Source: Scylla paramamosain (Eukaryota; Arthropoda; Malacostraca; Decapoda; Portunidae). Taken from it: a DNA stretch of 64,000 bases. The notes under the pieces are model-generated. The model saw only the letters and a list, made by a program, of their open reading frames with translations, did not search any database and was not told where the DNA came from. The stretch is taken from positions 1,041,001 through 1,105,000 of the forward strand of contig NW_026973669.1 in NCBI RefSeq assembly GCF_035594125.1, read 5' to 3'. The translations under genes were made by a program, and so were the position numbers. Positions 11,401-20,494 of the stretch are shown one piece after another (within the stretch, counting starts at the first letter, position 1; the number at the start of each line of letters is the position of its first letter).

Positions 11401-11459
11401 AGGGTAAATTAGGTACTTTATGTGATTATGTTTGCGATGTGTTAAAGCTTTACGGCTAA
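8424..11459 (+). pseudogene. LINE-C ORF2, endonuclease-reverse transcriptase (one nonsense codon)
   Basis: One frame of about 1011 codons broken only by TGA at 8835-8837. The apurinic-type endonuclease shows SWNVCG, LLEVK, GGVYIPP, VVLGDFNA and GSDHAP. The stop replaces the codon after GDFNA and fits CGA to TGA. The RT follows: GNYRGISIMNTLAKLYD, QSGRGCVEQ, motif A FIDYSKAYDRV, motif B VGVRQGSPSSCLLF, and motif C LLLLDDMVILA with both catalytic Asp. A Cys/His cluster lies near the C-terminus (CMCDSNAVQDESHVLLNC). No ATG lies near the start, so initiation is unresolved; the frame runs on upstream into ORF1. Confidence 0.85.
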
Positions 11460-11837
<378 letters not shown>

Positions 11838-11976
11838 CTGGACACCAGACAGGCAGGAAGCCCCTCGCCGCCTGTGTGGTAACGCCCTCCTCTGTTACAG
11901 GTGCAAGGTCAGTGTGCATCCTTGGTGCAGCCCCAGGGTTCCTGCAGGAACAGCCACGGCCAGGAGCAGCATTGCA

Positions 11977-12978
11977 ATGGAGGGTGCGAGGCCAGGCAAC
12001 AGCAGCAGCAGCAGCAGTAGTAACAGCCTGGAGCAGCAGGTGACCCAAGGCAGGAGGACCTACACTTGTGACCACTGCGGCAAAGTGTGCTCCACCAAGG
12101 CTGCCATTGCCAGACACGTCCTCTCCCATGCCAGCAAGACAAGGCTGAGAGGCAGGAGTGGCCCCGCTGAACACACTGCCACCCACACTGGTGGTAGGAA
12201 CCACAAGTGTGACATCTGCAGGAAGACATTTGTCCGGAAGAGTCATCTTGCCTCACACATCCTCACCCACACTGGGGAGAGAAAGTTCCAGTGCCTGGAG
12301 TGTGGGAAAAGATTTACCCAGGAGAGTCATCTTGCCTCACACATCCTCACCCACACTGGGGAGAGAAAGTTCCAGTGCCTGGAGTGTGGGAAAAGATTTA
12401 GCCGGAAGGGTTCCCTTAACACACACATCCTCACCCACACTGGGGAGAGAAAGTTCCAGTGCCTGGAGTGTGGGAAAAGATTTACCTGGAAGGGTTCCCT
12501 TAACACACACATCCTCACCCACACTGGGGAGAGAAAGTTCCAGTGCCTGGAGTGTGGGAAAAGATTTACCATGAAGAGTTCCCTTAAAACACACATCCTC
12601 ACCCACACTGGGGAGAGAAAGTTCCAGTGCCTGGAGTGTGGGAAAAGATTTACCCAGAAGTGTACTCTTGACAGTCACATCCTCACCCACACTGGGGAGA
12701 GAAAGTTCCAGTGCCTGGAGTGTGGGAAAAGATTTACCTGGAAGGGTTCCCTTAACACACACATCCTCACCCACACTGGGGAGAGAAAGTTCCAGTGCCT
12801 GGAGTGTGGGAAAAGATTTACCCAGGAGAGTCATCTTAACAGACACATCCTCACCCACACTGGGGAAAGAAAGTTCCAGTGCCTGGAGTGTGGGAAAAGA
12901 TTTACCCGGAAGGGTACTCTTGACAGACACATCCTCACCCACACTGGAAAGAAGAAGAGAAAACAGCCAAAATCATAG
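11977..12978 (+). CDS. C2H2 zinc-finger protein, copy 2 (10 fingers)
   Basis: 333 residues from ATG 11977, the shortest copy. Fingers 1 and 2 match the other copies, but finger 2 reads CDICRKTFVRKSHL. Unique helices are TMKSSLK and two TWKGSLNT; one finger has FSRKGSL. The last finger is RKGTLDR and the tail ends KQPKS, as in copy 4. The upstream flank has one rather than two copies of the TTACAG-containing segment. LINE-C lies about 0.3 kb upstream. It is the most divergent member of the array and probably the oldest duplicate. Confidence 0.88.
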   Translation: MEGARPGNSSSSSSSNSLEQQVTQGRRTYTCDHCGKVCSTKAAIARHVLSHASKTRLRGRSGPAEHTATHTGGRNHKCDICRKTFVRKSHLASHILTHTGERKFQCLECGKRFTQESHLASHILTHTGERKFQCLECGKRFSRKGSLNTHILTHTGERKFQCLECGKRFTWKGSLNTHILTHTGERKFQCLECGKRFTMKSSLKTHILTHTGERKFQCLECGKRFTQKCTLDSHILTHTGERKFQCLECGKRFTWKGSLNTHILTHTGERKFQCLECGKRFTQESHLNRHILTHTGERKFQCLECGKRFTRKGTLDRHILTHTGKKKRKQPKS

Positions 12979-13069
12979 CTGTTGCAGTCCCCGGTGACTC
13001 CGGCCTCAGTAGAGCTGAAAGGCACAAAACTACAAAATATCACGACCTAAAAAGTAACCTGGGAACAAC

Positions 13070-13699
13070 ATGGTCGCCGATGGACACCGGTATAATACCA
13101 GTGGTGGTGTGGGCGACAGGGCTAATGAAGAAAACCTTGAGAGCTGCCTGGAGGCAATCCCCGGTCGCCCAAGTGCCCACGAGGTACACACAGCTGCGGT
13201 CAAGGGAACGGTCGCCACGCTGAACAGAGCCCTCGGATGCAATGCCGGCGCTGCTGAGGGTGTGACCGCTAACACCAGGCTCGGGGCCCATTGCACTCAC
13301 CAGACAACAAAACAGGAAAGTGCAGAAAACGGGGAGAGAATGTTCCCGTGCCTGCAGTGTGGGAAAAGATTTACCCACAAAGGTAATCTTAACACACACA
13401 TCCTCACCCACACTGGGGCTTGTACAAACTCAGTGCACCCTGAGTGTAGGAAGACAGAAGGAAGCAGAAACAGAAGGATCTGCTCTGAACCACCCTGGAG
13501 AGAGAAACTGCAGCAGAGGATCACCCATCAAAGAGAAGAAATCTGGCAGATAACAAGCTTCCTGCAAGACCAAAACGACACAAGGAACCTCCTCAAGAAA
13601 ACAGACAGAATGACAGGAAGGCGCAGCGCAAGCAACGGCCGGCCGGGCGGAAGACCGGCAGGGGCCGAGCCCCGGCCAAAGCCTTGGCACCACAAATGA
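13070..13699 (+). CDS. Single-finger frame, copy 2, extended by stop loss
   Basis: Same start and finger (HTGAC instead of HIGAC after it), but CAA replaces the TAA stop, so it runs on 44 residues to 209. The extra tail is Gly/Pro/Arg-rich (SNGRPGGRPAGAEPRPKPW). Copies 1, 3, 4 and 5 encode nearly the same tail after their TAA, so the longer form may be ancestral. Confidence 0.4.
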   Translation: MVADGHRYNTSGGVGDRANEENLESCLEAIPGRPSAHEVHTAAVKGTVATLNRALGCNAGAAEGVTANTRLGAHCTHQTTKQESAENGERMFPCLQCGKRFTHKGNLNTHILTHTGACTNSVHPECRKTEGSRNRRICSEPPWREKLQQRITHQREEIWQITSFLQDQNDTRNLLKKTDRMTGRRSASNGRPGGRPAGAEPRPKPWHHK

Positions 13700-13924
13700 G
13701 GACAAAGACAAGAAAATAAAGGCCAGAAAGATGAAGAGGCAGCTTGCAGAAAAGCCAGGGGTGGTGTGCAGGCACATGGCAAAGACCTCAACAGAAGTAC
13801 AAGACCCACCCGAGAAAGAAGTGGCCGAGGGATGCTGGAGGCCACTGCTGGAAGACCCAACACAGCATCAGGCAGCCCCGGGGATACAGACCACCACGGT
13901 TAAACACACAAGTAAACAACAACA

Positions 13925-14446
13925 ATGCCAGCTGTTCAACTTACACAGGAAGGTCTGCTGAGAAAGAGAGTGAGTCAATGCAGCAAGTTTGAGGCTCCAG
14001 GTGTAGACAAAGCCCCAAGTTTTGGGTCAGAAAGATTACACAAGTGCACCGTTCCGTGCACTCGTTTGTACCAGACTACAGAAAGGAAAAGAGGAGCCCC
14101 CACAATGGCTGGCCACTGGAAACACCAGCCTGCCACCAAACGCCAGCCAGACTCCACTGCCAGCCAGACACAGAGCCGTCCGCTGCCCGTCAACAACACG
14201 CAGGTGGCCGACAGAGACACCGGCGTGGAGTTTGGTCTGGTGGAGTGCTCCACATGCACCGGCAGGACTGGCAAGAAGGTAGCACCAGAAACACACACAC
14301 TGGTGAACAGGACTGCATTCAACACCTTGCCATTCAACACCTTGCTCAACACTCCACATGCAAGTGTTTGGGAACACAAGAGAATGCCACACTACAACAC
14401 AAAAAATGAGAAAAACAATCAACAAAGAATTACCTTAACACCTTGA
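13925..14446 (+). other. Open frame of 173 codons, unknown, block 2
   Basis: Block 2 version without the 15-bp deletion (NTLPFNTLLN present). Because the blocks are recent duplicates, the open frame is weak evidence for coding. Confidence 0.25.
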
Positions 14447-14479
14447 AAAAGATTTGCAGGTCAGAACTACCACCAAAAA

Positions 14480-14928
14480 ACAAGACTACTGCCACAAACC
14501 AGCTGGCAGTACCAGTAGTGACTTGTGGGTGTGGTGTGGTGTGGTGACTGGCCACAAGACTACTGCCACAAACCAGCTGGCAGTACCAGTAGTGACTTGT
14601 GGGTGTGGTGTGGTGTGGTGACTGGCCACAAGACTACTGCCACAAACCAGCTGGCAGTACCAGTAGTGACTTGTGGGTGTGGTGTGGTGTGGTGACTGGC
14701 CACAAGACTACTGCCACAAACCAGCTGGCAGTACCAGTAGTGACTTGTGGGTGTGGTGTGGTGTGGTGACTGGCCACAAGACTACTGCCACAAACCAGCT
14801 GGCAGTACCAGTAGTGACTTGTGGGTGTGGTGTGGTGTGGTGTGGTGACTGGCCACAAGACTACTGCCACAAACCAGCTGGCAGTACCAGTAGTGACTTG
14901 TGGGTGTGGTGTGGTGTGGTGACTGGCC
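14480..14928 (+). repeat. 74/79-bp minisatellite, block 2 (6 units)
   Basis: Five 74-bp units and one 79-bp unit. Confidence 0.95.
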
Positions 14929-15180
14929 AAAAGGTTTATTCTGAAATGTAATCTTGACAAACATCCTCACCCACACTGTGGTAAGGAAGTACAGGTGTGG
15001 TGTTTGTGGCAGTGTTTCTGTAGGAAGAGTGGTGTTGCCAGACACATCCAAACACTCCTGTGGGGGTGAGGTGTTGTGGATGTGCTGGTGGTGTGTGAGG
15101 GACTTGGAGTGACTAGTGTTTGTGTGTTGTTACTTTGTACTCAAGTGTTGGAATAAACTTTTGTTGCTAGAATGCTGAGT
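14929..15180 (+). pseudogene. Relic zinc fingers and polyadenylation signal, block 2
   Basis: Same two worn fingers; AATAAA at 15152-15157. A long GT repeat (15203-15262) follows, reduced to a few units in the other blocks. Confidence 0.6.
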
Positions 15181-15201
15181 TATGTTGTTCTACAGTAAAT
15201 A

Positions 15202-15263
<62 letters not shown>

Positions 15264-15265
<2 letters not shown>

Positions 15266-15480
15266 AAAATGGCCAATAATAAACTTACCATGACAGACAG
15301 AGTAGTGGATGACTGGAATAGACTCAGTAGTCAGGTTGTTAGTGCTGAGTCATTACAGAGCTTTGAAATATTAGACAAATGTATGGACAGGGATGACAGG
15401 TGGAAATAGACAGGCATGTTTTGTACAGGGACTGCCACGTGCAGGCCTGACGGCTTCCTGCACCAACCCTTGTGTTCTTG
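15264..15480 (+). pseudogene. LINE C-terminal tail relic D1, block 2
   Basis: Encodes VVDDWNRLSSQVVSAESLQS followed by SFEILDKCMDRDDRWK and a stop at 15407. This resembles the conserved last residues of many CR1-type reverse transcriptases (W-N-x-L-P ... S-F-x-x-x-L-D). The 3' UTR-like sequence TGTTTTGTACAGGGACTGCC follows, then a CTG repeat (15483-15501). Confidence 0.5.
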
Positions 15481-15769
15481 TGTGCTGCTGCTGCTGCTGC
15501 AAAATCTCTTCCTATTAATCCCTTTCTTTGCTGTGAATGCTTGTGGAGGTTTTACACATTGCTTTTAGTGCTGCGAAGTGTTGACTGTCGCTGTGAAAGG
15601 GTTGAAAGGTTAATGATCCTGGGAGGCAAAGAAAACTGCTGGTCTGTGCATCAATAGCCGTGGTGTTCTGATGGTCTGCCTTCTTCATCACTTCTCACCA
15701 AAACAAGAAAACAACAAAACTTGATTGAAAAACAAGCCACAGAGACAGGCAGAGCGGGTGGGAGTGCAG

Positions 15770-15969
15770 GGGAGAGGGAGAGGGAGAGAGGACGGTGTGG
15801 GAGACAAGACAGATATGGAGAGAGATGATACTTAACATTGCATCTCTTGCTATTCAAAGCTAGGTGAGTGTGTTGAAGCCTCCCTCCTGAAAGAGTTCAA
15901 GTCACCGGCAGGGGGAAACAGCAGCAGGCAGGGAGTTCAGGAGTGTGCCAGTAAAGGGGATGAGAGACT
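15770..15969 (-). pseudogene. Antisense LINE-A 3' end relic, block 2
   Basis: On the minus strand this reads HYSVHLPDARVNQYSQS then LIPF and LNSLPAAVSP, matching the LINE-A C-terminus (HYSVHLSNARVNQYSQS, SLPASVFPP). The GAGGGAGAGGGAGAGAGG run at 15773-15792 is the counterpart of the CT tail. It is a second, inverted LINE-A insertion with only the 3' end left, and it merges into the 56-bp minisatellite. Confidence 0.75.
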
Positions 15970-17168
15970 GAGAATACTGGTTAACTCTTGCATCAGGGAG
16001 GTGGACAGAATAGTGGTGAAAGATTGAGAATACTGATTAACTCTTTCATTCAGGAGGTGGACAGTATAGTGGTGAAAGATTGAGAATATTGGTTAACTCT
16101 TGCACCAGGGAGCTGCAGACAATAGTGGTGAAAGATTGAGAATACTGGTTAACTCTTGCATCAGAGAGGTGGACAGAATAGTGGTGAAAGATTGAGAATA
16201 CTGATTAACTCTTGCATTCAGGAGGTGGACAGTATAGTGGTGAAGGATTGAGAATACAGGTTAACTCTTGCATTAGATAGGTGGACAGAGTAGTAGTGAA
16301 AAATTGAGAATACTGGTTAACTTGCACTACGGAAGTGGAGACAATAGTGCTGAAAGATTGAGAATGCTGGTTAACTTGCATTCAGAAGGTGGACAGAATA
16401 GTGGTGAAAGATTGAGAATGCTGGTTAACTTGCATTCAGAAGGTGGACAGAATAGTGGTGAAAGATTGAGAATGCTGGTTAAATCGTGCATTAGGGAGGT
16501 GGACAGAATAGTGGTGAAAGATTGAGAATACTGGTTAACTCTTGCATTAGAGAGGTGGAGGCAATAGTGGTGAAAGATTGAGAATACTTGTTAACTCTTG
16601 CATTAGGGAGGTGGACAGAATAGTGGTGAAATATTGAGAATACTGGTTAACTCTTGCATTAGGGAGGTGGACTGATAAGTGGTGAAAGACTGAGAATACT
16701 GGTTAACTATTGCATTAGGGAGGTCAACAGAATACTGGTTAAATCTTGCATCAGGGAGGTGGACAAAATAGTGGTGAAAGTTTGAGAATACTGGTTAACT
16801 CTTGCATCAAGGAAGTGGACAGAATAGTGGTGAAAGATTGAGAATACTGGTTAAATCTTGCATCAGGGAGGTGGACAGAATAGTGGTGAAAGATTGAGAA
16901 TACTGGTTAACTCTTGCATCAGGGAGGTGGACAGAATAGTGGTGAAAGATTGAGAATACTGGTTAACTCTTGCATCAGGGAGGTGGACAGAATAGTGGTG
17001 AAAGATTGAGAATAATGGTTAACTCTTGCATCAGGGAGGTGGACAGAATAGTGATAAAAGATTGAGAATACTGGTTAACTCTTGCATCAGAGAGGTGGAC
17101 AGGATAGTGGTGGAAGATTGAGAATACTGGTTAACTCTTGCATCAGGGTGGAGACAATAGTGGTGAGA
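15970..17168 (+). repeat. 56-bp minisatellite derived from LINE-A, block 2
   Basis: About 22 imperfect units built on GAATACTGGTTAACTCTTGC with AGGGAGGTGGACAGAATAG. The unit is the reverse complement of a LINE-A coding segment. Units vary in length (about 40-57 bp) and sequence. It is not a multiple of three, so it no longer codes. It contains an extra unit near 16380-16435 shared only with block 5. Confidence 0.92.
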
Positions 17169-17317
17169 AAGTAAGGCCTCTTATCAAATTATATTGAGAT
17201 TTTTTGGCCAAATAGTTAGGAGTATATAAAATTTCAATAAAATTGCTAGCAAGATCTGCCCCCAAGCTTGAAAGAGGCAGAGACAGCAAGGAAGTGGTTC
17301 TCAGAGTGGGGTGTGAC

Positions 17318-17492
17318 GAATAGACTGCATCAGTAGTCAGTAGGGAGCTGTGAAAGAAGACTGCAGCAGTGTGTGGACAGAGATGGCAGGTGGAAATAGA
17401 TAGGCGTGTTTTGTACAGGGACTGCCACTTGTAGGTGTGATGGCTTCCTGCTCCAGCTCTTGTGTTCTTGTGTACTACTGCTACTTGGAAGG
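17318..17492 (+). pseudogene. LINE tail relic D2, block 2
   Basis: Diverged second copy of D1 (TGTTTTGTACAGGGACTGCC, then GTGTTCTTGTGTACTACTGC). D1 and D2 therefore flank the minisatellite as direct repeats about 2 kb apart. The rest of 17169-17834 is AT-rich with short ATT and TA runs; nothing else was recognised. Confidence 0.5.
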
Positions 17493-17880
17493 CTCTGCAA
17501 TGGTGCCACCTTAAGTCCACTGCAACACACTTGTCCTCCAATGTACGATAATGTACCAAGGTCCTTAAGAATGGCATTTATTGATTTTATGATCATTATT
17601 ATTATTTATTTTTTCTTTTACAGTGTCTCTCTTAAATAGAAAAACAATAATAAAAAGTGTAATATATATATATATTTTTTTTTTTTGGTTATTTGGTAAC
17701 TTTTTTTTTCGCGTTTAATGACAAATTAAGTTGGTGGCAAGAGGAGTAGACATTTCAAGTTACCCTCCATTTCCACCCATGGCTTGCTGGTTCTCTAACA
17801 CTTGGTCAAAATTTATGAATCATTAATAAATGATTATTTGTTTGATATTGTAAAGAAAAAGAAAAAAAAAACGAAAAAAG

Positions 17881-19163
17881 TGCCAGCAGAAATCTGTGTG
17901 TAGAGTGCCGTTAGAAAAACAAAAAATGAAGACAAGACTAAGAGTGACGACGATGGGAGGCATGAATGCGCACACCGGTGTTGTAGGTGAGGAGGTGAAT
18001 AGGAATGGTGAGATGCTTGATGAGTTTGTGAGTGAGATGGACGTGGAAAACCTGAATGAGACCCTGGCGTGGTGTGGCAGGAAGCAGCAGTCTGCGATTG
18101 ACTACAAGCTAGTGAATGGGAGGATGGTGAGAGTGTGTACTGCATGTGCATTGATGAGCACGTTGTGACGGACTTTGTCTCAGAACACTGTATGCTGGCG
18201 TTAGAATGTTGAATGGGAGAAGAATGAAAAGATAAGCATGGTGAACCAGTGGGTGGGTCGACTAGGAAGTGCAGCAAGGATGAGAGCCAGTAAGTATGAC
18301 GTGCTGCGAGAACTTTGGAAGAGCGTGGCTGTTCCGAGCATTGTGTTTGGTATGGACGTGATTGTGTGGAATGAGAATGAACTAGAGAATGTAAAAGTAG
18401 GAGAGAATAGAGTAGCAAGAATGGCACTGAATGCACCAAGGTATGCAGCGATAGAGGCTTTTTAGGGGAGACATGGGCTGGAGTACTTTGAGAGAGAGAG
18501 AGAGAGAGAGAGTAGCAGGTGGGGGAAGAAGTGTGTTAGGATGGCAGTTAAAAAAGGCTTGGAAACTAGGTGGGCTTTTCAGCGGCTTGAGGGGACGCAT
18601 GTTGAGAGTGACTGGAGTATGATTGCTAGAAATGGAGAGGGTTTAGATTGGGGTGTAAGAAAGTGGAAGAGTGAGATGGAGTAGTGAAACATGTGGGACT
18701 GAGTGAATGGAAGAGTAAGATGGAACAAAAGAGTACTTTGGCGTGGTATTGGCGAGAGAAAGAGGCCCCGACGTATGCAAGGTGGTATAATGGAAGCCTG
18801 AGAGGCGATCTCTTTCGAGCGAGGGCACAGTGTATGGATGTGAATGCAGGGAGTTACAGATGGTCCGAGTCCAGCAGCGAAGTGTGCCAGACGTGTGACA
18901 TGGGAGAGGATGAGACGGTGGAGCGTGTGGTGCTGGAGTGTGTGAAGTATGCCAGAGACAGGAATGAGATGATGCAAGTGGTGCTGAGGGAACTGGGGAA
19001 CGTCACAGTGGAGAAGACAGGAAGGGAGTGGATGGTGTTGCTGCTGGGACTGTGTGGGGAGACGAATGGAAGGATGATTGAGGCTGTCAAAGTGTTTCTG
19101 CAGAAAATGTGGACCGCTAGATGTAGGAGTTAGTGGTGTGAAATATGGCGTCTGTTTTACGTT

Positions 19164-19202
<39 letters not shown>

Positions 19203-19383
19203 CCTAACGGGAGTTATCAATAAAAAAAAACTGACATGAGCAATCCCCAGGTATGAAAGATGATGCATGTTTTTCTGTTTAATATTTTTGTTTTTTTCCT
19301 GTTTTTCGTACAGGATTTGCCGTTATGAAGGCTTGATTCAGGAGTAATCCCAAGCCTCCCTAGGCGTCAAAATCAAGATTAAG
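17881..19383 (+). pseudogene. LINE-B relic B1, block 2 (internally deleted)
   Basis: Carries the middle and end of the endonuclease (MNAHTGVVGEEVNRNGEML, SAIDYKLVNGRM, then an SDH-like SEH). It then jumps at about 18220 to the RT thumb (NEKISMVNQWVGRLGSAARM) and the C-terminal Cys cluster (CQTCDMGEDETVERVV), where His is replaced by Arg. Several stops and a GA run (18491) interrupt it. The 3' UTR has a long T-run (19171-19202) and ends with ATCAAG-like tail sequence. Confidence 0.8.
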
Positions 19384-19516
19384 TTCGAGCCACCCTGAAG
19401 AAAGAACTTTTTGGTGAGCTGTGGCGGTGTGTACAAGTGGCTTTGCCTTGCTCTCTGAGTTTTCTCTGAGTTTTGTGGTTTATGTTCTCTTGCCTGTGTG
19501 CTGAAATACCCTGAAA

Positions 19517-20431
19517 ATGGTGATGAGCGCGTGTGGTTCATGCGAGGAGAGTGTGGCGAACAGGCAAAGGGCTGTGGCATGCGAGAGATGCATGGCCTGG
19601 TTCCATGTAGCCTGTGTGGGCATGAGGGAGGCCAACATGAAGGCGCTGGGGTTCGAGCTTCTGGTGTTCCTCTGCAGGGAATGCCTGAGCAAGAGCCTCA
19701 ATGAGTGGAGGAACCAGGATGAGGAAAAAGAAGAGAGAGTGGAGCAGAGCACCCAGACAGAAAACCTGATGAAAGAGGCAGAAGCACAGACGACGAAGAC
19801 TGAAGAGAGAAAAGACCAGCAAGAAGTGGTGGAAGTGGCCAGAACAGACAGACGCCCAAGGAAGAAGAGAATGGTAATCAAGAAAGCCCCAGTACGTGTC
19901 ATTGGAGACAGCATGGTAAGGAAGACTCCCGACTTTGTGAGAAGGGAAATTGAGTGCACCAGCATGGGAGGTGCTAAGATCCAAGACGTCAAGAGGAAAG
20001 TCAAGGAAGAAGTGCAAGAAATGGAAGAGAGAAGCCTGCTAGTTGTCCAAGGAGGAGGCAACAACTTAGTAGAGGCAGGTGCTGAAGACACAGTAAAGGA
20101 AGTGATAGAAGCAGTGAGGGCAGCAGAAGAAAAGAAGATGTGTGTGGCTGTGGTGGGGGTCCTGCGGCGCCCACGGGAAGGAGTGCAGTAGGAGAAGGTC
20201 AGAAGAGAAACGAACCGCAAGATATGCATGGAACTCATGAAGGTCAAGATGGAATGGATGGCAGATAAGAAGGGCAACGTGAGCTTCCTGGACATGGATG
20301 GGATCCTTGACCAGGACAAATTCTTCGGGAGAGACGGGGTCCACCTCAACCACAACGGGAATGAGAGGCTAGGACGTCGACTGGCCGAGTGGATGAGGGC
20401 GAGGCAGGTGTGTTGTGTGGACGAGGCATGA
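19517..20431 (+). pseudogene. LINE-B ORF1, PHD finger plus SGNH esterase, block 2
   Basis: PHD finger at residues 6-56 (Cys6, 9, 22, 25, His30, Cys33, 53, 56), an acidic linker, then an SGNH hydrolase: GDS at 130-132, GGGNN at 179-183 and DGVH at 273-276. PHD-esterase ORF1 proteins are known in CR1-like LINEs, where the role is probably in RNP or membrane interaction. TAG at 20189-20191 interrupts the frame; the second half continues in the same frame. Without that stop the protein would have 304 residues. Confidence 0.85.
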
Positions 20432-20494
20432 CGAGGAGGACCCACTGATGTCAGCGAACATGGAAGAAAAGAGACTAGCCAGGCAAGTAAATGT

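Noticed and set aside
15472..15657. Small Ala-rich frame over the CTG repeat (also 29438, 44316, 58181)
   Set aside because: Starts at a non-ATG codon inside LINE tail sequence; the Ala run varies with CTG repeat length.
15970..17168. CRISPR-like array
   Set aside because: The 56-bp units are contiguous with no unique spacers, and the sequence is eukaryotic; it derives from LINE-A.
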